DNA of 64,000 bases from Anaerocolumna cellulosilytica (GCF_014218335.1 NZ_AP023367.1:1489501-1553500); one strand, 5' to 3'. Shown: positions 53,606 to 63,093, numbered from the stretch's first letter. Notes: a model not told the origin generated them from the sequence alone. Translations and numbers: made by a program.

Positions 53606-56296
53606 ATGGTTCAAAGAGAAGTAAGACAAGAAGTAGATACTATTTTAGATGAAATAAAAAACAAAGACAAAACCAGAGGAAACTTAAAAATATTTTTTAG
53701 TTATGCAGCCGGTGTTGGCAAAACCTATGCAATGTTAGATGAGGCAAGAGAGAAGTTAAAAAGTGGAAATAACGTAATGATTGGATATGTGGAGCCACAT
53801 ATTCGCCCGGAGACAATGGAGCTGGTACAAGGGATTCCGATGCTGCCGCCCACGTCCGTTAAGCAGAATAACCATGAATTAAAGGAATTTGATTTGGATG
53901 GGGCTTTAAGAATAAAACCGGATATTATACTTGTGGATGAGCTGGCCCACACCAACGTAAAAGGTTTACGCAATAAAAAACGCTATCAGGACGTAGAGGA
54001 ACTGCTCCATGCCGGGATAGATGTTTATACCACATTGGATGTACAGCATATCGAAAGCTTGAATAATGTAATAGAGGATATTACAAAGGTAACAGTGAAA
54101 GAAACTGTACCGGATTATATTTTTGAACAGGCCGATTATGTAAAGTTAATTGATACTGACCCAGAAGAGCTTATAGTACGTCTGAAAAAGGGAAAGATAT
54201 GTTCAGAAGACAGGGTAGAATCTGCTATGAAAAATTTCTTTACAAGAGAAAATCTTAGCATATTGCGTGAGATTGCCATGCGGTTAGCTGCCGACAGACT
54301 AAGCAATGAAAATCAAAACGACCATGGACTGGCAGAAAAGATGGCAAATAGTAAGTTCTTAGTATGCTTCGGGACATCCCCCTCATCTGCAAAATGCATC
54401 CGATGGACAGCCAGGGCAGCAGAAGCTTTTCATGCGCCATGGGCGGCTCTATATGTAGAAAATGAGAAAAATAAGAGCTTAGCAAGAACCGAATTAAGTA
54501 ATCTTAAAGCCAATATGGAGCTGGCGGAAACCCTGGGAGGGGAACTTGTTACTTTAAACGGGCACAACGTAGCCGAAGTAATCTCAGAATACGCTAAAGT
54601 GTCGGGAATCACAAACATTGTAATTGGTAAGAGTCGGAACAGTCGTTCTCTTAAAAATATATTTACGGAGGATTTAGAGGACAGCCTGATTGCTCTGTTA
54701 CCTACCATAGAGGTTCATATTATACCTGGCAGTAACTCCTTTAACCATTCCTTAAAAAAAGAAGCCAGACTTTATTTAGGAGACAAATTCAGTATAACCT
54801 GGATTGATATTATAAAGACAGCCGGAATTCTGGCAGCAGCTACAGGACTATCCTATTTTTTGGTGGGGATGCATTTAGGGGAACAAAACATTATGCTGGT
54901 TTATATTCTGGCAGTGATGTTAATATCGGTTAAAACAAAAGGTTACACCTTTGGTATTTTATCCTCTTTCATAAGCGTGGTGGGATTTGACTATTTTTTT
55001 ACCAGGCCTTATCTGACCTTATATACTTTACAGCCGGAGTATCCGCTTACTTTTGCCATAATGTTAATAGTAGCAACAGCCACCAGTACACTTACAATCC
55101 GTATAAAAGAACAATTAAAGCTTACGGTTAACAGAGAACACCGTACGGAGATGCTATATGAAATTAATAAAAAGCTTTTAGCCACCAGAGGACTTGAAAA
55201 TATTGTAAAGATTACCAACAATTATATTGTTAAGTTATTTCACAAGTCCGTAATCTTTTATACCGCAGACCCAAGCATCGGTATAAATGGTATATTACAG
55301 CAGGCTCAAGAAGACAGTGATTCTACGTATATGCACCAGGAAAATGAAAAGGCAGTGGCACAATGGGTATTTGCAAATCAAAAGCGAGCAGGAACCGGAA
55401 CCGATACACTTACTGGCGCAAATGGCTTTTATATGCCTGTTATATCACAGGGAAATGTATTTGGAGTACTTGGAATCTCCTGTATCGACGGAGAATTAAA
55501 CCATGACAAAAGACAGTTCCTTCGTATGATTGCATCTCAGGTAGCTATGGCATTAGAGCGTCAGCATCTATCCAATGAACAGAGAAGAATTTTAGTAAGC
55601 TCAGAAAAAGAAAAAATGCGGAGTAATCTACTGCGAGCTATTTCTCATGATCTTAGGACGCCTCTGACCGGAATACTGGGTGCCAGTTCTGCTATTCTTG
55701 ATAACTATGATAGGATAGACAGGGAAACTAATGAGAAACTCTTAAAGAATATTAAAGATGAATCCCAGTGGCTTATCCGCATGGTAGAAAATCTGCTGTC
55801 CATAACCAGGATTAGGGAAGGGACCATGAATGTGACAAAAGCGCCGGAGGCAGCAGAAGAAATCGTTGCTGAGGCTATTAGTAGAATTCGAAAACGCTTT
55901 CCGGAGACCAACCTGACAGTAAAAGTGCCGGAAAAGGTAGTGATAGTACCAATGGATGGAACCTTAATCGTACAGGTGCTGATAAATCTGGTGGAGAATG
56001 CCATTAAACATACACCTTCCGGTAAATTAATAGAAGTAAATGTAAGAGAAGGTATCAATAGTATTATTTTTGAGGTTTCAGATAGCGGAGAGGGTATACC
56101 AGAGGAAGAACTATCAGGTATCTTTGAGTATGTTCCGGGAGGAAAAGGAAGCTCAGATTCCACCAGAGGTATGGGGATTGGTTTGTCCTTGTGCATGTCT
56201 ATTATTAAAGCACATGACGGAAGTATGGAAGCGAAAAATAAAAAGGATGGCGGAGCAGTCTTTCGTTTCTATCTGCCAATGGAAGAAGGAGAATAG
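53606..56296 (+). CDS. kdpD: KdpD-like sensor histidine kinase
   Basis: 896 aa from the ATG with AAGGTGGTG upstream; the frame is open 26 codons earlier, but that part is repeat-like sequence. Order: KdpD N-terminal domain (FFSYAAGVGKTYAMLDEA, DELAHTN), Usp-like domain (about 250-370), four closely spaced membrane helices (DUF4118, about 395-495), GAF-like region, HisKA with ISHDLRTPLTGILG (His near 683), and HATPase with VNLVENAIKHTP, SDSGEGIPEE and RGMGIGLSL. It senses potassium or turgor in the known system. No kdpFABC genes are in the window. Confidence 0.92.
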   Translation: MVQREVRQEVDTILDEIKNKDKTRGNLKIFFSYAAGVGKTYAMLDEAREKLKSGNNVMIGYVEPHIRPETMELVQGIPMLPPTSVKQNNHELKEFDLDGALRIKPDIILVDELAHTNVKGLRNKKRYQDVEELLHAGIDVYTTLDVQHIESLNNVIEDITKVTVKETVPDYIFEQADYVKLIDTDPEELIVRLKKGKICSEDRVESAMKNFFTRENLSILREIAMRLAADRLSNENQNDHGLAEKMANSKFLVCFGTSPSSAKCIRWTARAAEAFHAPWAALYVENEKNKSLARTELSNLKANMELAETLGGELVTLNGHNVAEVISEYAKVSGITNIVIGKSRNSRSLKNIFTEDLEDSLIALLPTIEVHIIPGSNSFNHSLKKEARLYLGDKFSITWIDIIKTAGILAAATGLSYFLVGMHLGEQNIMLVYILAVMLISVKTKGYTFGILSSFISVVGFDYFFTRPYLTLYTLQPEYPLTFAIMLIVATATSTLTIRIKEQLKLTVNREHRTEMLYEINKKLLATRGLENIVKITNNYIVKLFHKSVIFYTADPSIGINGILQQAQEDSDSTYMHQENEKAVAQWVFANQKRAGTGTDTLTGANGFYMPVISQGNVFGVLGISCIDGELNHDKRQFLRMIASQVAMALERQHLSNEQRRILVSSEKEKMRSNLLRAISHDLRTPLTGILGASSAILDNYDRIDRETNEKLLKNIKDESQWLIRMVENLLSITRIREGTMNVTKAPEAAEEIVAEAISRIRKRFPETNLTVKVPEKVVIVPMDGTLIVQVLINLVENAIKHTPSGKLIEVNVREGINSIIFEVSDSGEGIPEEELSGIFEYVPGGKGSSDSTRGMGIGLSLCMSIIKAHDGSMEAKNKKDGGAVFRFYLPMEEGE

Positions 56297-56365
56297 TGTG
56301 AAATAAAGGGCAATTTCACACCTTGATTGATACGTGTGCAAGCGCAGATAGCGTAGTGCAATTAG
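56297..56365 (+). repeat. dispersed intergenic repeat (copy B)
   Basis: TGTGAAATAAAGGGCAATTTCACA begins on the base after the kinase stop, followed by a diverged distal arm (GTGTGCAAGCGCAGATAGCG). It fills most of the gap to the response regulator gene. Confidence 0.75.
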
Positions 56366-56393
56366 TACTAGAGCACACAGATTGGAGTTTAGA

Positions 56394-57089
56394 ATGCAAA
56401 ATAATCCGATTATACTTATTGTGGAAGACGATGATGGCATTTCCAGCTTTATATCAGCCATATTAAAAGCAAACGATTATTCTGTACTTAAAACTAATAA
56501 GGGTACGGAGGCAGTCTCAATGATTTGCTCCCATATGCCGGACTTGGTAATACTAGATTTAGGACTTCCGGATATTGATGGTGTGGAAGTATTAAAGAAA
56601 ATTAGAACCTGGAGCGGACTCCCCATCCTAATCGTGTCTGCCAGAGGGCATGAAAGAGATAAAGTAGAAACACTTGACTTGGGAGCTGATGACTTTATTA
56701 CGAAGCCTTTTGGCACCAATGAACTCTTAGCAAGAATTCGAATGGCGTTACGGCATGCCAGGAAAAATACAGACGGCTCTGTCTTCACAACCCAATATGT
56801 AAATGGTAAGTTAAAGGTAGATTGTGACAAAAGGGTTGTAACCATGGAAGAAAAAGAAGTTCATCTTACCCCTATTGAATACAAAATAATCGTCCTATTG
56901 TGTTCTAATGTAGGGAAAGTGCTGACACATGACTATATTATCCGGAATATCTGGGGACCCTACACCAATGAGTCCCAGACCCTGCGGGTAAACATGGCAA
57001 ATATTAGAAGGAAGCTTGAGAAGAATCCGGCAGAGCCGGAATATATATTAACAGAAATCGGAGTAGGATATCGTATGGCAGAATTTTAA
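56394..57089 (+). CDS. kdpE: KdpE-like response regulator
   Basis: 231 aa from the ATG preceded by GGAG at 6 bases; a TTG four codons upstream overlaps that site. The receiver domain has acidic residues EDDD at 11-14, the phospho-acceptor Asp55 in LVILDLGLPD and Lys in ITKPFG. The C-terminal OmpR/PhoB winged helix (VHLTPIEYKIIVLLCSN, then RVNMANIRRKLE, then TEIGVGYRM) binds DNA. It is partner of the upstream kinase, and a large-loop terminator follows. Confidence 0.93.
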   Translation: MQNNPIILIVEDDDGISSFISAILKANDYSVLKTNKGTEAVSMICSHMPDLVILDLGLPDIDGVEVLKKIRTWSGLPILIVSARGHERDKVETLDLGADDFITKPFGTNELLARIRMALRHARKNTDGSVFTTQYVNGKLKVDCDKRVVTMEEKEVHLTPIEYKIIVLLCSNVGKVLTHDYIIRNIWGPYTNESQTLRVNMANIRRKLEKNPAEPEYILTEIGVGYRMAEF

Positions 57090-57114
57090 CCTATGTGTAT
57101 AGTCATTTTGCTGG

Positions 57115-57210
57115 GAATGCTCCTCTTTGTACCGTTCTATGTTACGGTTTATGGTAAGTAACCTTATGTCTAATGGTTTCCTATCGCGAACAAAGCGGAG
57201 CATTCTTTTT
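57115..57210 (+). terminator. large-loop terminator after kdpE-like gene
   Basis: GAATGCTCCTCTTTGT pairs with ACAAAGCGGAGCATTC (15 of 16) around a loop of about 59 bases, followed by TTTTT. Confidence 0.7.
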
Positions 57211-57244
57211 ATAATAAACAGAATAAATAGTTTCCCGACGTACA

Positions 57245-58003
57245 CTAGGGACGGACAAAACCAGTATTATAATATCTTGGTTTGCCCTGGGATTTCTTTT
57301 TGTACTCAATAGCTTCTTTCGGGCAAGAGCAGATACAAGCCATACAATGGGTGCAATTACCATCCCAGACCGGTTTACCTTCATTCATCCGGACATTGTT
57401 AAGGGGACAGACCTTTTCACACTTTTTACAACCGATACAGGCATCCGTTGCATAAAATCCCTTTGCACTAACAAATAATTTGTAAAAAAGAGGATTCGTT
57501 GCACTGCTGATTAATTTGTCCGCTAGATTGATAGTTTCCGCTGCTAAAGTCTGTTTATTCTTAATGCGCTGACCAAGTGCCTGAATTACAGGCAGAGCCT
57601 TGTCAATTATGACAGCAGCCTCCACTTTATCAGGCGCGTCAAACATAGCAATGTAATTTTCAGGCATAATCAGCGAGGAGAATCCCATAAAAGTAAAGTG
57701 TTTATCAGTACATAATTTTTTTGCAAAGTGCACAGCGTCGTGAGTATGAGTACCGCAGGTCAGGAGAAAATAAGCCTGGTTATTTCCTGTGAATTCAGAA
57801 TTTCGAATAAATTCTTCAACCACCCGTGGAAGCCGCCAGGCATAGGTAGGGGCAACAAAAACAAAGGGCTCCTTAGAATGAATAGTAACCCGGTTCCCCT
57901 TCTTTATGCAATCGTTGATAGAAACAATTTCGTCACCGGTTTCTGCCTGTATCACTTGTGCCGCATACCGGCTATTCCCGGTACCACTGAAATATAAAAT
58001 CAT
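57245..58003 (-). CDS. EFR1-type flavodoxin/ferredoxin fusion protein
   Basis: 252 aa from the ATG with AGAGGAG 8 bases upstream; 38 further in-frame codons upstream lack a site. An N-terminal flavodoxin-like domain (MILYFSGTGNSRYAAQ binds FMN phosphate; VAPTYAWRLPRVV) is followed by two 4Fe-4S motifs near the end, CIGCKKCEKVC and CTHCMACICSC. Such proteins shuttle low-potential electrons in anaerobes. The ArsR regulator lies 50 bases upstream on the same strand and may control it. Confidence 0.9.
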   Translation of the reverse strand: MILYFSGTGNSRYAAQVIQAETGDEIVSINDCIKKGNRVTIHSKEPFVFVAPTYAWRLPRVVEEFIRNSEFTGNNQAYFLLTCGTHTHDAVHFAKKLCTDKHFTFMGFSSLIMPENYIAMFDAPDKVEAAVIIDKALPVIQALGQRIKNKQTLAAETINLADKLISSATNPLFYKLFVSAKGFYATDACIGCKKCEKVCPLNNVRMNEGKPVWDGNCTHCMACICSCPKEAIEYKKKSQGKPRYYNTGFVRP

Positions 58004-58052
58004 ATAGTATCTCCTCTCAATATCTAAAATTCTAGTGGGAATTATAAAAAAT

Positions 58053-58424
58053 TTATTCCGTTCTATTATAAAGCTCTTTTTCTTCCGCTGGCATGGTTTG
58101 AATAATTTCATTGACAAGGGTAACCAGATGCAGAATTTTACTCCATTGTGTATCCGCAGCCTTTATAAAATAATAATTCATAGTGCCCTCACGGCGCATA
58201 TCAATAATGTCTGCATTCTTTAGAATCTGTAAATGGTGGGAAACCGCAGAGCGGGATAGGTGCGTCCTCATTGTTATTTCACCTACCCGGCTTCCATGAC
58301 CTTCACTTTCTAAAAGTGCAATAATAATCTGTTGCCTGGTTTCATCACCAATGGCAATTAGTGCTTTCTGGCAATCCTTAAATTCACTGGAAAGTGAAAG
58401 CATGCAATCCTTACAGTCCTCCAT
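58053..58424 (-). CDS. ArsR-family transcriptional regulator
   Basis: 123 aa from the ATG with AAAGGAA about 8 bases upstream; the frame is open 43 codons further without support. The winged helix is clear: GDETRQQIIIALLES, then HLSRSAVSHHLQILKNADII, then RREGTMNYY. The N-terminus MEDCKDCMLSL with a third Cys at about residue 18 could bind metal or sense redox state, which would fit the flavodoxin/ferredoxin gene that follows. A 28-base palindrome upstream is a candidate operator. Confidence 0.88.
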   Translation of the reverse strand: MEDCKDCMLSLSSEFKDCQKALIAIGDETRQQIIIALLESEGHGSRVGEITMRTHLSRSAVSHHLQILKNADIIDMRREGTMNYYFIKAADTQWSKILHLVTLVNEIIQTMPAEEKELYNRTE

Positions 58425-58579
58425 AAAGAAGTTCCTTTCGTAATAAATTATTGTCAGTATTAGGGTGTCAAAGCCCTGATAATTATATAGAACCAGACAT
58501 TTGTCTAAAGTCAAAGACTCCTGCTTCAATTTCAATGAATGTTTTACAATCACCTCTATAGATATAATATATAATTGAT

Positions 58580-58607
58580 ATAATGGTTTAAGTACTTAGA
58601 CCATTAT
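58580..58607. promoter_or_regulatory. 28-bp palindrome upstream of the ArsR gene
   Basis: ATAATGGTTTAAGT and its near-perfect complement ACTTAGACCATTAT form a symmetric site (one mismatch pair). It lies about 155 bases before the ArsR start and is the best candidate operator. The remaining 220 bases up to the next gene show nothing clear. Confidence 0.6.
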
Positions 58608-58829
58608 ACCACGATTGAAATAAAATATATCAATGGTAGAGAAAATCAAGTCCATTAATTCGAGGTAGATATTACAACACAGCTTTGGTATAATAACTTA
58701 GTATTTCAAGATGACATAGCAATGAATAAAATATTCGTATATAAGAATTTATAAAAGAGCATGTGAAACAAGTTATGAAAGAAGTGGTAATATCACAGGT
58801 AAGCCTGTAATAACCAAGAGGTCAAAAAG

Positions 58830-59732
58830 ATGTATGGACATTTATTAGAAGACTGCACATTATGTCCGAGGAATTGCCATGTTAACCGACTAAAAGGAGA
58901 GATTGGCAGGTGCAGGGTAAGCGGTGAATTGATGGTGGCAAGGGCCGCCTTGCATATGTGGGAGGAGCCTTCTATATCAGGGGAAACAGGTTCTGGTACG
59001 GTATTCTTCTCAGGATGTTCCCTGGGGTGTGTTTATTGTCAGAATCATAATATAGCAGCAGGTATGGCAGGAAAAAAGATAACCATAGAAAGACTTGCTG
59101 AAATATTTCTTGAATTACAGGAGAAAAAGGCTAATAATATAAATCTGGTAACACCGGGACACTATGTACCACAGATAATGAACGCGATAGAACTCTCAAA
59201 GTCCAGAGGATTGGAACTGCCTATTGTATACAATACCAGTAGCTATGAGAAGGCGGAAACCTTGAAACTGCTAGAAGGCTATATCGATATTTATCTGCCG
59301 GATATGAAATATTATGATAAGGCAATAGCCAAAAAGTACTCGAAGGCAGAAGAGTATTTCAAATATGCCAGCGAAGCCTTACAAGAGATGGTACGTCAGG
59401 TCGGGAAACTTACATTTCGTGAAGACGGTGTTTTGACAAAAGGTGTAATTGTAAGACATTTGACCCTTCCCGGATATCTTACTGATTCCAAGAAGATAAT
59501 AAAATATCTGTATGAAACTTATGGGGATACAATATATATCAGTATTATGAACCAGTATACACCGCTTGATAAGGTAAAAGACTATCCGGAGATTAACAGG
59601 TGCATCTCGGAAAAAGAGTATGAAGAATTAATCGATTACGCAATCGAATTGGGAATAGAAAATGGATTTATACAAGAGGGAGAAACAGCTTTGGAAAGCT
59701 TTATCCCTGAGTTTAACGAAGAAGGCGTTTAA
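58830..59732 (+). CDS. PflX-like radical SAM protein
   Basis: 300 aa. The N-terminal CTLCPRNCHVNRLKGEIGRC cysteine pattern and the SAM-cluster motif GCSLGCVYC (C63, C67, C70) are those of the COG1313/PflX group related to pyruvate formate-lyase activating enzymes. The protein ends in the (ALESFIPEF) stretch typical of the group. The reaction is unknown; members may activate glycyl-radical enzymes, but no such enzyme is in the window. CAAGAGGTC precedes the ATG. A dispersed repeat begins at its stop. Confidence 0.88.
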   Translation: MYGHLLEDCTLCPRNCHVNRLKGEIGRCRVSGELMVARAALHMWEEPSISGETGSGTVFFSGCSLGCVYCQNHNIAAGMAGKKITIERLAEIFLELQEKKANNINLVTPGHYVPQIMNAIELSKSRGLELPIVYNTSSYEKAETLKLLEGYIDIYLPDMKYYDKAIAKKYSKAEEYFKYASEALQEMVRQVGKLTFREDGVLTKGVIVRHLTLPGYLTDSKKIIKYLYETYGDTIYISIMNQYTPLDKVKDYPEINRCISEKEYEELIDYAIELGIENGFIQEGETALESFIPEFNEEGV

Positions 59733-59733
59733 G

Positions 59734-59812
59734 TGTGAAATAAAAGGCAATTTCACATCCTGATTTGAGGCAGTGCCACATCTGCAAGCAGATGCGGCAT
59801 GCAAAGAGCTAG
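59734..59812 (+). repeat. dispersed intergenic repeat (copy C)
   Basis: TGTGAAATAAAAGGCAATTTCACA hairpin two bases after the stop, then ACATCTGCAAGCAGATGCGG CATGC forming a second stem (CATCTGC/GCAGATG). It is the most complete copy. Confidence 0.8.
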
Positions 59813-59896
59813 GTTGAAAAAAGATTATTTTCGACCGTTCTATTAGGCCTGTTCAATTTTTGAATAGGCATCAGAAATGAAAGGTATGGGTATAAA

Positions 59897-61399
59897 ATGC
59901 AAGAAAAAAATGATAGAGAAAAGAGTAAAGGATATGGGGAGGCGCAAAAGAAAAGGGCAAGCGGAAAAAATGGGAATCGGAAATTTGAATTAGGTAAAGC
60001 CAAAACCAATGGATTGAATACATGTGGCAAATTTGCAGGTGAAAATAAAAAAGATAAATCTGCTGAAAAGAATACCAGAAAGTCCTTTGACAAAACAGGG
60101 AGCAAGGATAATAAGAATCAGATAAATAAAGACAACCCAAAATTCCAAGAGAGAGAAAAGTCAATAAAGAATAGAAACACCGGTAATAAAACAGTTGATA
60201 AAAATAGAAAAACGGGTAAGGATAATGCCAATAAGAGCAAATGTCCGGTATTGTATAAATGCGGTGGCTGTCAGCTTTTGCATCTGGAGTATCCTAAGCA
60301 GTTAAAGGAAAAACAGACCAGAGTTGAAGCCCTTTTAAAGAAATTCGGTAAAGTAGAGCCAATTATCGGGATGAAAAATCCGCTGCACTATCGGAATAAG
60401 GTACATGCAGCATTTGACCATGATAGAAAAGGGAATCCTATATCAGGTATATACGAATCCGGTACTCATAACATAGTTCCTATAGATAGCTGCCTTATTG
60501 AAAATGAAAAGGCTGATGCTATCATTGTATCTATCCGAGGCTTATTAAAGTCCTTTAAAATCAAGACGTATGATGAGGATACAGGCTATGGACTTCTTCG
60601 CCATGTTCTTATTAGGACAGGTCATAGCACCGGAGAAATAATGGTGGTGCTGGTAATATCCTCACCTATCTTTCCATCAAAGAACAACTTTGTAAAGGCG
60701 TTGCGTAAAATACACCCTGATATCACTACAATCGTAGTAAATGTAAACAATAAAAAGACCAGTATGATTCTTGGAGAGAAAGAACAGACCATTTATGGAA
60801 AAGGGTTTATAGAAGATACTCTGTGTGAAAAAGTATTTCGTATCTCTCCTAAATCTTTTTATCAGGTTAATCCGGTACAAACAGAAATCTTATATGGAAA
60901 AGCAATTGAACTTGCAGCCTGTAGTGGTAAGGAAATCATTGTGGATGCTTATTGCGGTATTGGAACTATTGGTATTATTGCCAGTGGTCATGTAAAGAAG
61001 GTAATCGGAGTTGAGTTGAACCAGGATGCTGTAAGGGATGCGGTTATGAACGCCAAACGAAATGATATTAGCAATATTGATTTCTATAATAAGGATGCCG
61101 GGGAATTTATGACCCAGCTGGCAGAACAGGGACAGCCGGTTGATTTGGTATTTATGGATCCTCCAAGAGCAGGAAGTGATGAGAAATTCTTAACTTCTTT
61201 GGTAACTCTGGCACCGAAGAAAGTGGTGTATATTTCTTGTAATCCGGAAACCTTGGCAAGAGATTTGGAATTTATCACGAAGAAAGGGTATCGGTGTGAA
61301 AGGATAGTGCCGGTAGATATGTTCCCGGGGACGGGGCACGTGGAGACGTGCGTACTTTTGTCCCACAAAAACCTACAAATATCTCCACCGTCCTTATAA
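59897..61399 (+). CDS. rlmD: RlmD/TrmA-type rRNA uracil-C5 methyltransferase with basic extension
   Basis: 500 aa. Residues 1-112 are a low-complexity Lys/Asn/Gly-rich extension with no TRAM domain. C116, C122 and C125 (CPVLYKCGGC) belong to the 4Fe-4S site of RlmD-type enzymes. The methyltransferase domain shows VDAYCGIGTIGI (SAM site), FMDPPRAGSD and YISCNPETLARDL with the nucleophilic cysteine, and ends PVDMFPGTGHVETC. It methylates a uracil in 23S rRNA; which position is not decided by sequence. The extension probably binds RNA. Confidence 0.92.
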   Translation: MQEKNDREKSKGYGEAQKKRASGKNGNRKFELGKAKTNGLNTCGKFAGENKKDKSAEKNTRKSFDKTGSKDNKNQINKDNPKFQEREKSIKNRNTGNKTVDKNRKTGKDNANKSKCPVLYKCGGCQLLHLEYPKQLKEKQTRVEALLKKFGKVEPIIGMKNPLHYRNKVHAAFDHDRKGNPISGIYESGTHNIVPIDSCLIENEKADAIIVSIRGLLKSFKIKTYDEDTGYGLLRHVLIRTGHSTGEIMVVLVISSPIFPSKNNFVKALRKIHPDITTIVVNVNNKKTSMILGEKEQTIYGKGFIEDTLCEKVFRISPKSFYQVNPVQTEILYGKAIELAACSGKEIIVDAYCGIGTIGIIASGHVKKVIGVELNQDAVRDAVMNAKRNDISNIDFYNKDAGEFMTQLAEQGQPVDLVFMDPPRAGSDEKFLTSLVTLAPKKVVYISCNPETLARDLEFITKKGYRCERIVPVDMFPGTGHVETCVLLSHKNLQISPPSL

Positions 61400-61883
61400 A
61401 CAGGAAAATTGAATAGAATAGACTTTAAAGGCAATTTAGCCTCGTCACATGGAAAAATCTCTATTTCTTTGATTAACGAAGAAATTAGGGATTTTTCTCT
61501 TCATAACTGATAATTTTCATGGTTTTACCATCCTTTCGATTTTTTGTTTGCTGAAATCGAAAGGACGGTGGTGGAGAACGGCAGTGAGGATCTATAAACG
61601 CAAAAATGTCCGACTGAGAAAACCTCAATCGGGCATGGTGAATCTTATTTCTTGTTGGGTACTTTTGTATTTCATCTAATGGACCATAGTACACAAGCAG
61701 CACGGCAGTACCTATTTATTAAAACGTAAGTATTTACAAATATTTTCTTGAATTTCTATTTTTTTTGCCACTTTCTGTTAAAATGTATTAGGACTATAAT
61801 TTTAGAAAATTAAGGAATATAGTAAAATGTTACCGAAATACAGAGAAAGGAAAAAAATATTTCAACATAAAGGAGAAAATCGC
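61400..61883. other. intergenic region with several hairpins
   Basis: No gene. Besides the terminator listed next, CCTTTCGATTT/AAATCGAAAGG (61532-61564) and CCGACTGAG/CTCAATCGG (about 61608-61632) can fold. CTCCACCGTCCTT at the end of the methyltransferase gene recurs inverted near 61560. A TATAAT at 61794-61799 precedes the next gene. Confidence 0.5.
61452..61500 (+). terminator. rho-independent terminator after rRNA methyltransferase gene
   Basis: GAAAAATCTCTATTTCTT pairs with AAGAAATTAGGGATTTTTC with two mismatches and ends in a T-run. Confidence 0.8.
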
Positions 61884-62414
61884 ATGATCTCACCGAAGGA
61901 ATTTGCAAAGAAGTGGAAGGAACTGTGGGAGAAAGACCCCATAAAGTTCAGCGCAGAGGTGCTAAAAGGCTTAGAAGTTGATGAGGAAGTAAAGAGCTTT
62001 CTTATGGAAGGTGGACTGCCAGATGAGGCACCCTTATTAAATTTTGAAACAGAGTTGCCGTTATATGCAATAGAAGAAGATCTTAGTGACTACAAATACT
62101 TAGGCTTTACTAGTTGGGGTGACCCTATATGCCTGTATGAAGGTGATGGGTCCGTTGTGTACTTGGATCATGAAAATGATTATGAGTATGAAACATTTAT
62201 CAACTCTTCAATTCCGCAGTTGGCGGAAACATTACTGGTATATTCCCAGATGATTCAGGAAGCAAGGAAGGAAAATGGAGAAGATGCAATTCTCAATAAT
62301 AATATCCCGGAACGACTGAAGCATTGGTTGCTTGAAGAATTAAAAAGGATTGATCCTCCGGCGGTGGAAGGCGGTTTTTGGCAAGCAGAGCTGGAAAACC
62401 TGGATGAAGAATAG
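61884..62414 (+). CDS. SUKH-like (SMI1/KNR4-type) immunity-family protein
   Basis: 176 aa from the ATG with AAAGGAG at 7 bases; 19 in-frame codons upstream lack a site. The central region LGFTSWGDPICLYEGDGSVVYLDHEND is the SUKH beta-sheet core (G.. I.. L... VY.. DHE), most like the SUKH-4 group. SUKH proteins neutralise polymorphic toxins by contact. The following gene has a similar core, which suggests an array of immunity genes, though no toxin gene is in the window. Confidence 0.6.
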   Translation: MISPKEFAKKWKELWEKDPIKFSAEVLKGLEVDEEVKSFLMEGGLPDEAPLLNFETELPLYAIEEDLSDYKYLGFTSWGDPICLYEGDGSVVYLDHENDYEYETFINSSIPQLAETLLVYSQMIQEARKENGEDAILNNNIPERLKHWLLEELKRIDPPAVEGGFWQAELENLDEE

Positions 62415-62513
62415 AAAACCTATCCAGAGAATATCCAAGAGCTGAAGATACTTAATAATATCTGAAAGGGATAAATCCGATACAAAATAGAATTTAAGAA
62501 GGGTTAGACTTAT

Positions 62514-63059
62514 ATGGTTAAAAATGTATTTGAAAATTATATAGGATATTCGGCAAAACTGCGTCCTGATTATCCGGATAGCCTGGGAAGCTCCATCAGC
62601 GGATGGGAAAATGTCGTAAAAACGATAACAACTGATATTCCTGCAATCTATAAAGCTATTTATGGTAAGGTTTCGGGAACGATGCGTAATATTGAAAATC
62701 AGGCTCTGATGGACTTTATTCCCGGATACCGTTTAATACATATTCAGGAGTTAGAGCAAGAGAAGACGAACCTGGACGGCGTCTTGCAGTACTGTGAAGA
62801 GATAGAAGGGCTAACTTTTCTACCCCTATTGGCAGACTACTCCAGTCATTATATTTGTTATTGCAAAGATGAGAGCGGAGCGGAAATGATTTATAGGGTG
62901 ACGCTGGAGGATGAGCCAGAGTTATTATATGAATCACCGGAGACATTTTTGAAGACGATTTGTGAATATTATAAACAGCAGATATACTTTTTGGACCAGG
63001 ATGGATTTTTGGATTGTGATTTTGATCATTTGGACGAACACCTTGATAAGGAGAAATAG
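62514..63059 (+). CDS. second SUKH-like (SMI1/KNR4-type) protein
   Basis: 181 aa. The segment FIPGYRLIHIQELEQEKTN and FLPLLADYSSHYICYCKDES fits the SMI1/KNR4 pattern (PGYRL, then FLPL, then hydrophobic strand), followed by ESPETFLKTICEYY, the usual terminal helix. AAGAAGGG lies near the start. It belongs with the neighbouring genes as a probable immunity cluster. Confidence 0.65.
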   Translation: MVKNVFENYIGYSAKLRPDYPDSLGSSISGWENVVKTITTDIPAIYKAIYGKVSGTMRNIENQALMDFIPGYRLIHIQELEQEKTNLDGVLQYCEEIEGLTFLPLLADYSSHYICYCKDESGAEMIYRVTLEDEPELLYESPETFLKTICEYYKQQIYFLDQDGFLDCDFDHLDEHLDKEK

Positions 63060-63093
63060 GGTGTGATGAAATAGTAAAGTAAGGGGCAAATGT

